DNA from: Nematostella vectensis
Taxonomy: Eukaryota; Cnidaria; Anthozoa; Actiniaria; Edwardsiidae
Direction of reading: 5' to 3'
Assembly: GCF_932526225.1 (NCBI RefSeq)
Contig: NC_064040.1
Coordinates: 4,895,681 to 4,959,680, forward strand
Length of the DNA: 64,000 nucleotides
A program made the position numbers and the translations under genes. This document shows positions 53,499 to 64,000 of this stretch, piece after piece. Every line of letters begins with the position of its first letter. Position 1 is the stretch's first letter. Under the pieces are notes generated by a model. That model was not told the DNA's origin and searched no databases. It was given only the letters and a program-made list of their open reading frames with translations.

Positions 53499-53899
53499 GG
53501 TAGGTAGGTAGGTAGGTAGGTAGGTAGGTAGGTAGGTAGGTAGGTAGGTAGGTAGGTAGGTAGGTAGGTAGGTAGGTAGGTAGGTAGGTAGGTAGGTAGG
53601 TAGGTAGGTAGGTAGGTAGGTAGGTAGGTAGGTAGGTAGGTAGGTAGGTAGGTAGGTAGGTAGGTAGGTAGGTAGGTAGGTAGGTAGGTAGGTAGGTAGG
53701 TAGGTAGGTAGGTAGGTAGGTAGGTAGGTAGGTAGGTAGGTAGGTAGGTAGGTAGGTAGGTAGGTAGGTAGGTAGGTAGGTAGGTAGGTAGGTAGGTAGG
53801 TAGGTAGGTAGGTAGGTAGGTAGGTAGGTAGGTAGGTAGGTAGGTAGGTAGGTAGGTAGGTAGGTAGGTAGGTAGGTAGGTAGGTAGGTAGGTAGGTAG
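53499..53899. repeat. Pure tetranucleotide tract (TAGG)n, about 100 copies
   Basis: About 400 bp of uninterrupted TAGG (CCTA on the minus strand). It yields a spurious YLPT-repeat ORF. Confidence 0.98.
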
Positions 53900-54027
53900 A
53901 TAGCGTTTAGAAAGCGTTTAGCTACAGAAATATGTTTGTAGGTATTCATACTTCCGGATCTTAGTGAGTAACCATGCTCGTTATTAATTACGCATCCAGT
54001 AATTACAGATCGAAGGGGTTCTAGCCC

Positions 54028-54258
54028 CTAAGCGGAGGTCATGAAACTGATACAAAGCTCTCGCCTGCGGTCAGCAAGACTTTGGAGCCCGCTGGCGTCC
54101 AAGGCCTCCTTGTATCGTAGATGGGGTAAAACGATACGGAGGGCCCTCTTTTGGATGTCCTCAACAATGTCGACAAGGGACCCTGGTATATTAGCCCATA
54201 CTGGACCTGCGTACTCCACTACCGATCTTACGAGTACACAATAGATGGCAACATTCAT
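54028..54258 (-). mobile_element. Non-LTR retrotransposon remnant (RT C-terminal fragment)
   Basis: The minus-strand frame contains LVRSVVEYAGPVWANIPGSL and IQKRALRIVLPHLRYKEAL, the same RT-tail block as the element at 15745-16440 but a different sequence. Only about 230 bp are recognisable, between the TAGG tract and the 35-bp satellite. Confidence 0.78.
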
Positions 54259-54667
54259 AAATCAATAAATTCAATTTAATAAATCAAATGCCGATTTATT
54301 GGCATGGACAAAAGACGATTTTTTGTTGCTTTCAAGTATGATTAATTCTGATTTGAACCAGTTTATCTTACAACTTGGGGAGAGTAAGGGACCGACATCA
54401 TTTAGGACGGGGAAAGGGAGGGGGGAGGGAGGGGGGTTGGGGAAGGTGTCGCGTTCCCAGGTTGTGTCTGGAGCTCGAATAAAAAAAAGGAAACAAAACA
54501 ACCATGTACGAGAACTCAACTTGTATTCTTGTATTCCTTCGTACATATTTGACATATTTGTGGTGAGAACTAGGGGAATACGATATAGAAACTATTACAC
54601 AAAAAAAGAAAACTACTCACGTTATTCTTCTCTTAATGGCTTAAAATTCCATACGATCCAATTCTTA

Positions 54668-57255
54668 GGGACCGAACATTTGATATTTGACGTGGAGGGC
54701 AAGGGACCGACCATTTGATATCTGACGGGGAGTGTAAGGGACCGACCATTTGATATATGACGGGAAGGGTAAGGGACCGACCATTTGATACCTGACGGGG
54801 AGGGTAAGGGACCGACCATTTGATATATGACGGAGAGGGTAAGGACCGACCATTTGATATTTGACGGGGAGGGTGAGAGACCGACCATTTGATATTTGAC
54901 GGGAAGGGCAAGGGACCGACCATTTGATATCTGACAGGGAGGGTGAGAGACCGAACATTTGATATCTGACGGGGAGGGTAAGGGACCGACCATTTGGTAT
55001 CTGACGTGGAGGGCGAGGGACCGAACATTTGATATATGACGGGAAGGGTAAGGGACCGACCATTTGATATCGGACGGGGAGGGTAAGGGACCGACCATTT
55101 GATATATGACGGAGAGGGTAAGGGACCGACCATTTGATACCTGACGGGGAGGGCGAGGGACCAACCATTTGATACCTGACGGGGAGGGCGAGGGACCGAC
55201 CATTTGATACCTGACGGGGAGGGTAAGGGACCGAACATTTGATATTTGACGGGAAGGGTGAGGGACCGAACATTTGATATTTGACGGGAAGGGTAAGGGA
55301 CCGACCATTTGACTTCTGTCGGGCAGGGTAAGGGACCGACCATTTGACATCTAACGGGGAGGGCGAGGGACCGACCATTCGATATTTGACGGAGAGGGTA
55401 AGGGACCGACCATTTGATATATGACGGGAAGGGTAAGGGACCGACCATTTGATATCGGACGGGGAGGGCAAGGGACCGACCATTTGATATCTGACAGGGA
55501 GGATAAGGGACCGACCATTTGATATCTGACAGGGAGGGTAAGGGACCGACCATTTGATATATGACGGGAAGGGTAAGGGACCGATCATTCGATATCGGAC
55601 GGGGAGGGCGAGGGACCGACCATTTGATATATGACGGGAAGGGTAAGGGACCGATCATTCGATATCTGACGGGGAGGGCGAGGGACCGACCATTTGATAT
55701 CTGACAGGGAGGGTAAGGGACCGACCATATGATATCTGACAGGGAGGGTAAGGGACCGACCATTTGATATATGACGGAGAGGGTAAGGGACCGACTATTT
55801 GATACATGACGGGGAGGGCGAGGGACCGACCATTTGATACCTGACGGGGAGGGCGAGGGACCGACCATTTGATACCTGACGGGGAGGGCAAGGGACCGAC
55901 CATTTGATACCTGACGGGGAGGGCGAGGGACCGACCATTTGATAGCTGACGGAGAGGGCGAGGGACCGACCATTTGATATCTGATGGGGAGGGTAAGGGA
56001 CCGACCATTTGATATCTGACAGGGAGGGTAAGGGACCGACCATTTGATACCTGACGGGGAGGGCAAGGGACCGACTATTTGATACATGACGGGGAGGGCG
56101 AGGGACCGACCATTTGATATCTGACAGGGAGGGTAAGGGACCGACCATTTGATATATGACGGGGAGGACGAGGGACCGACCATTTGATACCTGACGGGGA
56201 GGGCAAGGGACCGAACATTTGATATATGACGGGGAGGGTAAGGGACCGAACATTTGATATATGACGGGAAGGGTAAGGGACCGACCATTTGATATATGAC
56301 GGGGAGGACGAGGGACCGACCATTTGATACCTGACGGGGAGGGTAAGGGACCGAACATTTGATATCTGACGGGAAGGGTAAGGGACCGAACATTTGATAT
56401 CTGACGGGGAGGGTAAGGGACCGAACATTTGATATATGACGGGGAGGGTAAGGGACCGACCATTTGATACCTGACGGGGAGGACGAGGGACCGACCATTT
56501 GATACCTGACGGGGAGGGCAAGGGACCGAACATTTGATATATGACGGGGAGGGTAAGGGACCGAACATTTGATATCTGACGGGAAGGGTAAGGGACCGAC
56601 CATTTGATATCTGACAGGGAGGGTAAGGGACCGAACATTTGATATATGACGGGGAGGACGAGGGACCGACCATTTGATATCTGACAGGGAGTGTAAGGGA
56701 CCGACCATTTGATATATGACGGGGAGGGTAAGGGACCGAACATTTGATATATGACGGGGAGGGTAAGGGACCGAACATTTGATATCTGACGGGAAGGGTA
56801 AGGGACCGACCATTTGATATCTGACAGGGAGGGTAAGGGACCGACCATTTGATATCTGACGGGAAGGGTAAGGGACCGACCATTTGATATCTGACAGGGA
56901 GGGTAAGGGACCGAACATTTGATATCTGACAGGGAGGGTAAGGGACCGACCATTTGATATCTGACAGGGAGTGTAAGGGACCGACCATTTGATATATGAC
57001 GGGGAGGGTAAGGGACCGAACATTTGATATATGACGGAGAGGGTAAGGGACCGACCATTTGATATATGACGGGGAGGACGAGGGACCGACCATTTGATAC
57101 CTGACGGGGAGGGTAAGGGACCGAACATTTGATACCTGACGGGGAGGGTAAGGGACCGAACATTTGATATCTGACGGGGAGGGGACCGACTATTTGACTT
57201 CTGTCGGGGAGGGTAAGGGACCGACCATTTGACAACTGACGGGAAGGGTAAGGGA
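54668..57255. repeat. 35-bp minisatellite, about 74 copies, between the ABCC copies
   Basis: Unit GGGACCGACCATTTGATATC then TGACGGGGAGGGTAA. Common variants: GAACATTT for GACCATTT, ATACC or ATATA for ATATC, GGCGA for GGTAA. Stop-free in all minus-strand frames, hence several long artefactual ORFs. It ends at the left edge of ABCC duplication copy 2. Confidence 0.97.
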
Positions 57256-57965
57256 TCGACTGTTGATAAGCGCTTCTAAGAAGAAGTCAACCACATTTCA
57301 ACATCCCGTTTCGTCCGCCATCTTTCTTGTTTAACTCTGACGTGGATAACCGCCCAAGATTAGTTTTCCACAGTCCCGTACCGACGTAGCAAGTAGTGGC
57401 AATCCTCGGAAACCCAGGGGTATTTTTATGATTAAAAATTACCCTGTTGAGGTTTGTGATGCATGACATTTGAGTTACGGTTCTCTTTGTTTGATTGAAA
57501 AATACAAAATTAGCCCTTGAAAAACACAGGGAAACGGCGCACCTTTCTTATCTAGAAACAGAAGATACAAACTACCTTTTAGTATGGACGTGTATCCAGC
57601 TAATAAGAGGGTTCCACTGTTTAACGTTGATTATTTCAGTTTCAAGTACGATGAATAACTTATTCCATTCCATAGCTGAGTGAGCAAACCAAACAAGCGT
57701 ATAAGACATAACCGCTACAAAGTCGCTCTTTTTCTTGAACAAAAATAGTATTAACTCTTTCCTCGCACCTTGAATACTCGCTCAAAGATCCATTCTGTTT
57801 ATGGTTCAACTCTTAACCTGCTTGAATAGGTACTCTAAAGGTTTTCACGGGGGTTGCGCTGTATAATTGATAAGCCTTGCCTGCTTTAAGGTCACAAACT
57901 CAGTGAGCGTGTCATTATTATCATTAAAAAGCACACTACGCACTTACATACACAGTACATAGGAA

Positions 57966-60900
57966 ATGGGCCCACTTTATTACTCGAACGGACTTGTCTC
58001 AAGACTGACGTTTTCCTGGTTGAATCCTCTCATAGCGCTTAACAAGAGACATCCCGTTGAAGCAAGCGACCTTCCTTGCTTCGATAACCCCGAGTATGAA
58101 TGTGAGAATCTCACTGAAAAACTCGATCGTGAATGGAATCGAGAGAAAGAAGATGCTAAGCGTAATGCTGGAAAGCCAAGTATGTGGAAAGCATTATTTC
58201 TGATGTTTTCTTTTCAAGAATATGCAACTCTTTGTACGCTGATGCTGACCTACTCAGTGACAAAAACTGCTATTCCATACTTGCTGTATTGTGTGCTGAA
58301 GGAGCTTTCGGAGCCTGCCCCGCAGACAAATAATGCTCTACTTTTGGGAGCGATTTTGTGTCTCTATGCAGGTATAAAATCGACAAGTCTGACGTATATT
58401 GAATATCGCTCATCTCTTTTCGCTATGAGGGTGAGAACAGCTCTTTGTGGAGTCATTTTCAAAAAGGTAGGTGTATGGGGGAGAGTTATGGCAACGGGGT
58501 ACTTTAACAGCCCGGGGAACGTGTCGAAGAAAAATGTCGATATAAGCATATTGAATGAAACAAACACGGGTTTGATCCCGCACTTGTAATCACATTCCTT
58601 AAAAACTCTACTGTGTCTAAAACTATTCGACGGATCCTTTATGGCACATGCCCACCAGACTGTATGCGATGTTTGAGACATTGTTTTTGATTCTTATGCA
58701 AATTTAAGTCAAAGTCGAAGAATCAATGCTTTCTATGCAGTTAGAAAACTTTTTCGTTACGGTTCTTAGCATTCGTGATCTTTTGTTTTAATGATAACAT
58801 GTCATTATATTATGCAACGCTTCGCCCGCGCAAGTAATACCACACTAAAATTAATCACGCAACATTATTGAACATACACCTTTTGCTGTCATTACCAGGA
58901 AATGTACATTCATTTGCGGCAATATACGATCAATAACGCGAATATACATTAATTTTCGTCATAAAGCACTCATTTGCGTGAACACAAATTTCATTAGCGA
59001 TATTTACATCGCCTGTAACATTCAATCGCAAAAATCGACAGTCATTCGCGACTTTCGTCATTCAAAGGCGAAAAATATACTTTCATCTGCGTTTTCATTC
59101 GACCATTAACAAAAAAAAGATAAACAATTAGGCGAATTGACAGTCAACTGCGTGCAACACATATTTATTAACATCTTTATAACAAAGAGTGAAATTCAAT
59201 AGCATTTATAGACAGTCATTCATGCGAATATGATATACATTACTGGGTTTATACAAGCATTTGCGCGTTCTTTACATTCAATAACGAAAAATATATTTTC
59301 AATAACGGTGAGTCATGTTAAAGTTCTACATAGAGCATTTCGCTGCACTTTGCATTAGCCCTCGATCACCACTCCATTCAGACATCGTGGTAAATATGTT
59401 TGCATGAATCGGTACCACTGAGCGCATTTAGCAGGGGTTATAGTACCAGTATTGCGCTGCAAAGCTTGCAAAAGCAAACGCGTACGGAAAACTCCCAATG
59501 CAAGGCCTTGGTCTCTAGCCGCACCCCTATCTCCCATCTGGGCTTGTACTTCTGGCCTTGATGTCAGCTTTTATAGCCGCTTTAAGAGAGCTTATTGCCT
59601 GCTCCACACTGTTCAAAAAGGGGCTGTAGGGTGGTGGCATTTTCAGCTCTGTATTTGGCCCGGGTATGGCAGGGTTGCGATGTGGTGGCGCTCCATCGTA
59701 AATAAATATCACCATCTCGTCCGGGTCGAGGTTAAGTCTAGCCTGCGTAAGAAAGTCGCTGAACCGCTGTGCGTTCATGCCACCAATAATTGCCGAGTGG
59801 AATACAAGACCATTAATTGGTGATATTGCCATTGTTACGGTAATGTTCCTCCCACGCTACCCGCAGACCTGTCTATAGGCTCGCTTTCCTTGTCTCGCCC
59901 TCCCGTGACTTCTTGCGGTACATCTACATCTAGACCGAATGATGCACGACACCTCGGTTCATGAACCAGTTGCCGTAGTCTACTCTCTTCTGTAGAACGT
60001 CAGGTCTGTTCCTTTCCGCTGGGAGGGGCCTTGCCAGCTTTACACGGAACAACATGCCATCTAGCGTTCTCGCTACCGTGCGGTCGTGAATCCTTGGTTT
60101 CAAAGGCAGTCGCCTTCTTAGTTCTTGATTGATACGGCTGAGAGTAAGAAGGCAGTTGTCGTTAATGACATCGTTTAGGCAGTCTCTCATCTCGTCATCT
60201 ACTCTTACGTTATTTCTTCCACCTCGTGGTCTTTCTTCAATTCTCCCTTCTCGTATGTATCTAGCAACGATACCACGGGCTGTGGAAGGGTTGACCCCCA
60301 ATGTGTCCGCCACCAGGAGATAATCTTCCTCTTCATCTTCGAATGATCGTATAATTCGCTCGCGGTGCTCAAAGGGGATTCTATTTCTTGGAGGCATTGC
60401 AACGGTACTGAAAAATGGCACGAACTGTACAGTATCGCCGAACAGAAAAATCTGTACAATGTTGTCTACATTTATACCGTTATTTGTTTGGAAAGGGTTG
60501 CATAACCTTTTGTCAGAATGCGAAAGCTTATAAAATATCTAGTTTGGTAAAAGAAAAAACACTCAAATTATCTATTGTTTTATTGAAAAAAGATTTTTGG
60601 TTAATGAATGCAAAGAAGGTCTAAATGTTTGTATAATCGCACTAATTAATGTCATGTCCGTATAAATGGTTGTCTATAAATTCAATTGAATTCACTCTTT
60701 TTGTTAAAGATGTCAATAAACACTAATAAATATAAGTTAAATCCATATGACTGTCAATTCGCACATTTGTCTATAGATTTTTTGTTAATGATCGAATAAA
60801 CACGCAGATTAAAGTACATTTTTCGCCTTCGAATGACGAAAGGCGCGAATGACTGTCGATCTTTGCGATTGAATGTTACTGGCGATGTAAATATCGCTAA

Positions 60901-63900
60901 TGAAATTTGTGTTCACGCAAATGAGCGCTTTATGACGAAAATGAATGTATATTCGCGTTATTGATCGTAAATTGCCGCAATTGAATGTAGATTTCCTGGT
61001 AATGAACAGCAAAAGGTGTAGTTGTAATCGGGAACTTGATTCTTTCTTTCTCAACTACATGCGCTTGCATCAACACACAATATATATCCTGACAATTATC
61101 TTCAAGATATCGATTAAATAAAGACCACAAATCATTTCATAAAAACTATTGTTTTATGCTTTAAGATTACGTAACTACTAAGACTACATTATTTATCTAT
61201 TGTATAGTACGCAGCTGCTTTGTCTTCTATTATCTTTGCTCTACAAAGGAGTTCTTTTGTCTCTATTCTTCTCGTTCTTTGTAACGAGGTGCGGATATTG
61301 TTCATTTGCCCAATCAAATCGCAGCTTGTAAGAGCTGCGTACTGACCCTTACCCCATCTATCAGTCAAGGGGTGTTAATTTATATGCTTACTATCAAAAT
61401 TCAGAATGTCTCCCCTTTTTCCACATTTGACATTTAATAAAATGTGAAGTGGTACCATGTTTTACACTTATACAAATTAACCTACTAGTGTGATATGACT
61501 AAAACTGTGACCCCCTCACAAACATGGCTGTCTTAGTCAATACCCCTGCCTTCTTCTTGGATTACAAAATGGCGGAATAACCCTACACTTTATTACCAAT
61601 AGGTGATATCCCTGAGTTGTCGTGATACATCCGCCTTAGCTTCCGGTCACGTGACCAACCTGTTCGCCACGGACGCGGAGTCATTTCAAGTGGGCCTAGA
61701 GGCTTGTCCCTCCTTCATGATGGCCCCACTCACCTTTACATCGTGTGCGGTCGTCATGGTGTGGCTAGCGGGATGGCCGGCCATGGCTGGACTTTCTGTG
61801 TCCATAGCTTATGTCGTGGCACAAGTATGGGTTTGAAAAAAAAAATGCAATCTTTCCCTGGTTATGAGGTCCCTAATCTTATGCGAACAAAGATACACAA
61901 TATCACTTATCGCGTTCAGATTGAAAATGCCTTATTACAAAATGGAAGGCAAAGAGGGAGCGGACCAGGACAAAGGGGGGAGCGAGGAGCTAGGATAAAA
62001 AGAAAGGAGATAAGGACATAGGGAAAGGGTATCAGGACGATGTAGGGGATCAGAAAATAGAAGGAGGGGCCAGTATATGGAGGTAGGGGATCAGGGCATA
62101 GAAGAAGTGCATCAGGACATAGAGGGAGGGGCTCAGGACATAGAAGTAGGGCAGCAGGACATAGAGGGAGGGGATCAGTACATGGAGGGAGAGGATCACG
62201 ACATAGAGGGAGGGAGCAGGACATAGAGGGAGGGGACCAGGACATAGAGGGAGAGGACCAGGACATAGAGGGGGGGATCAGGACATAGAGGGAGGGGAGC
62301 AGGACATAGGGGGAGGGGACCAGGACATAGAGGGAAGGGATCAGGACATAGAGGGGGAGGGCCAGGACATAGAGGGAGGGGATAAGGACATAGGGGGAGT
62401 GGACCAGGACATAGAGGGAGGGGACCAGGACATAGAGGGAGGGGACCAGGACATAGAGGGAGGGGACCAGGACATAGATGGAGGGGACCAAGGCATAGAG
62501 GAAGGCGGTCAGGACATAGAGGGAGGAGATCGGGACATAGAGGGAGAGGATCAGGACATAGAGGGAGGAGATCGGGACATAACGGGAGGGGATCAGGACA
62601 AAGAGGGGATCAGGACATAGACGGAGGGGATCAGGACATAGACGGAGAGTATCAGGACATAGAAGGAGGGGACCAGGACAAAGAGGGAGGGGAACAGGAG
62701 ATAGAGGGAGAGGATCAGGACATAGAGGGAGGGGATCAGGACATAGAAGGAGTGGATCAGGATATAGTGGAAGAAGGGTGGGCAGGGGATAACAACATAG
62801 AGGGAGGAACGCAGGACGCTATATCACAGTCACTACTCATTGCATTTATGAACTACCTGCCTGGTCATTTTCAGGTGTTAGGTGTAAAGCCGTGCAAGTA
62901 CTTAAGGGGGAAGACGTTGAAGGTGATAGACAAGCGCATTACACTTATCAGCCAGATAATCCACGGTATTCGCTCCATCAAAATGCACGCCTGGGAAACG
63001 CCTTACTACCAGGCCGTCCAGAGATTACGAAGGTTAGATTACATCGGGCAGACAGACGACGGAGGGGAGGGGAGACGGGAGAGCGCCCACACTGACATCT
63101 GGACAGACAGCAGAGTATCTCTTACATCTGTTGGACAGACGTATATTTTGGTTATATAGATAAAAAATACGGACAGACAAAAGTTTTACTTCGCGGCTGT
63201 TTCTTATACCACAAGACCTTACCATATGGCCCTCGATTTCTTTGCAGGATGGAGAAGAACGTATATATAAAGAAGTTCATGATAACTTCATTCTTCGAAT
63301 CACTGTACCAGAATACTCTTCCTATATTCAGTGCTACCCTCTGCTACGTCTTCACCAATCGACCTCTAGATCAAGCGATATTCTTTACGCTTTTCGCGTA
63401 CTTTTTAGAGATTAGAATACTGGTTGCCTGGCATTTCACTAGGGGATCGCAACTTTTAACGGATTGCGCTGTCTCCTTGAAAAGAATTCAGGACTTTCTA
63501 ACTGAGGTCGACAAGCAAAGAGATCTTGAGCAAAGCTTAGATGGTGAAGGGAGTTCCAGTAGAGAGAGACTTCTATCAGAGCAGAATTCAAGCGATTGCC
63601 GTATCCAAATATCAACCAATGATCATCAGCGATCATCAGAAATTGATAGAGGATGTCTACCCGAAGAATCAACTTCTCGGAAAACTGAATCCGGCGATTG
63701 CATCCTTGGCAAAATAAACCTTGACCTGTCCGGGAATCGTCTGGCTCTAGTGATAGGCCCTGTTGGCTCTGGCAAATCAACGCTTCTCTCTGCCATCTGC
63801 TGCGCAAGCTCTAGTTACAAAGGCAAAATAAAAACAAATGGGTCTATTGCTTACGTTTCACAAGAACCTTGGATATTCCAAGGGACCGTTCGAGAGAACA

Positions 63901-64000
63901 TCATGTTCAATTCATTTTACGATGCTGAGAGGTACCAGAAAGTAGTCGAAGCCTGTGATCTAAAGGATGATTTCAAGGCGTTTCCGAATGGCGACCTCTC
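57966..64000 (+). CDS. ABCC4-like: ABCC4/MRP4-like ABC transporter, copy 2, exons 1-4, continues beyond window
   Basis: Plasma-membrane ABC exporter of the short MRP type (no TMD0). Exons: 57966-58466, 61603-61824, 62875-63032, 63248 to beyond 64000; phases 0, 0, 2 join correctly. Exon 1 begins MGPLYYSNGLVSRLTF; exon 2 carries LFATDAESFQ; exon 3 has the coupling-helix region ITLISQIIHGIRSIKMHAWE (family: IRTMNEVITGIRIIKMYAWE). Exon 4 completes TMD1 (ILVAWHFTRGSQLLTDCAVS) and enters NBD1 with Walker A GPVGSGKSTL, Q-loop AYVSQEPWIFQGTVREN and DLKDDFKAFPNGDL. Walker B and the signature lie outside. The linker before NBD1 is Ser/Glu-rich. No disrupting mutations were seen. Intron 1 carries a Tc1/mariner element and a 138-bp insertion; intron 2 carries a 21-bp minisatellite. 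Substrate unknown. Confidence 0.9.
58877..61018 (-). mobile_element. Tc1/mariner-type DNA transposon with ~200-bp terminal inverted repeats, TA target duplication
   Basis: The left end CACCTTTTGCTGTCATTACC and the right end (reverse complement CACCTTTTGCTGTTCATTAC) start long imperfect inverted repeats, about 58877-59095 and 60813-61018. A TA flanks each side (58875-58876 and 61019-61020). The repeats contain motifs such as TCATTTGCG and GCGATTG many times. The element encodes one transposase on the minus strand. The equivalent position in ABCC copy 1 (about 50440) lacks it. Confidence 0.9.
59355..60421 (-). pseudogene. Tc1/mariner-like transposase, inactivated
   Basis: The N-terminal part (60421 down to 59930) has a helix-turn-helix DNA-binding region (ADTLGVNPSTARGIVARYI) and a GRPR-like basic motif, ERPRGGRNNVR. 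After a broken stretch the frame resumes at 59832 with MAISPINGLVFHSAIIGGM, then the catalytic block VIFIYDGAPPHRN and PPYSPFLNSVEQAISS, and a third frame near 59537 carries AKCAQWYRFMQTYLPRCL. In-frame TAG codons and at least two frameshifts separate these parts, and the region of the first catalytic Asp (normally V.DE.. before the W.R motif) is damaged. It is not an active gene. Confidence 0.88.
61206..61343. mobile_element. 138-bp insertion with 11-bp inverted ends in ABCC copy 2 intron 1
   Basis: Begins AGTACGCAGCT and ends AGCTGCGTACT, a perfect 11-bp inverted repeat. The paralogous copy 1 intron runs directly from TCTATTGTATAG to CTTACCCC without it. No coding capacity. It looks like a short non-autonomous insertion. 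Confidence 0.65.
61935..62795. repeat. 21-bp minisatellite, ABCC copy 2 intron 2
   Basis: Same unit family as 51240-51560, expanded to about 40 copies and locally perfect (62400-62480). The 21-bp period gives an open plus-strand frame of DQDIEGG heptads, which is intronic by position and not annotated as a gene. Confidence 0.9.

Larger units (their letters stand above)
57245..61960 (+). repeat. Segmental duplication, copy 2 (ABCC4-like 5' region)
   Basis: Paralogous to 47870-51250 but longer, because a 2.14-kb transposon and a 138-bp insertion lie in intron 1. The left boundary coincides with the right end of the 35-bp satellite, which therefore sits at the duplication junction. Confidence 0.75.

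Noticed and set aside
53395-53949. YLPT-repeat protein
   Set aside because: Translation of the TAGG microsatellite.
54633-57235. 831-codon minus-strand ORF and its overlapping frames
   Set aside because: 35-bp satellite read in three equivalent frames; no gene features.

Overview
The window is nuclear DNA of an intron-rich animal. Three vertebrate-like genes can be traced exon by exon with canonical splice sites and conserved reading phases: RAB3GAP2, SLC25A29 and NVL. The exon density, moderate GC, CR1/L2-like retroelement tails and dispersed MITEs fit a cnidarian, perhaps an anthozoan such as Nematostella. That assignment is inference.

Layout. From the left edge to 24,374, on the minus strand, lies RAB3GAP2, with 34 coding exons in the window and the terminal exon beyond the left edge. 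After an apparently gene-free stretch, SLC25A29 (26,636-30,010, minus, 4 exons) is complete. NVL (31,286-47,805, minus, 22 exons) is complete; its intron 7 holds, on the opposite strand, the last three exons of a PPM1A/B-type phosphatase (41,638-42,648). From about 47.9 kb to the right edge the plus strand carries two copies of an ABCC4-like transporter gene. Copy 1 (49,610-53,231) keeps exon 1, exon 2 and an NBD2 exon, has lost the exon 1 splice donor and the middle of the protein, and looks like a pseudogene. Copy 2 (57,966 to beyond the edge) reads cleanly through TMD1 into NBD1.

Non-coding content is dominated by tandem repeats. Long arrays with units of 20-68 bp sit in introns of RAB3GAP2 and NVL, a pure 400-bp TAGG tract and a 35-bp array sit between the ABCC copies, and a related 21-bp array sits in the same intron of both ABCC copies. 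At four places the repeat unit contains a copy of an exon-intron junction: the donor of RAB3GAP2 exon 25, the acceptors of its exons 11 and 23, and the donor of NVL exon 5. This suggests that local duplication of splice junctions seeds intronic satellites.

Mobile DNA: a Tc1/mariner-type element with about 200-bp inverted repeats, whose empty site survives in the paralogous ABCC copy; a 5'-truncated LINE inserted inside a minisatellite; a second LINE remnant; a TTAA-flanked MITE; a foldback element; a short inverted-repeat insertion; and a tRNA-like SINE remnant.

The genes do not form a pathway. RAB3GAP2 acts in Rab GTPase regulation, SLC25A29 in mitochondrial basic amino acid transport, NVL in ribosome assembly, and ABCC4-like proteins in efflux.
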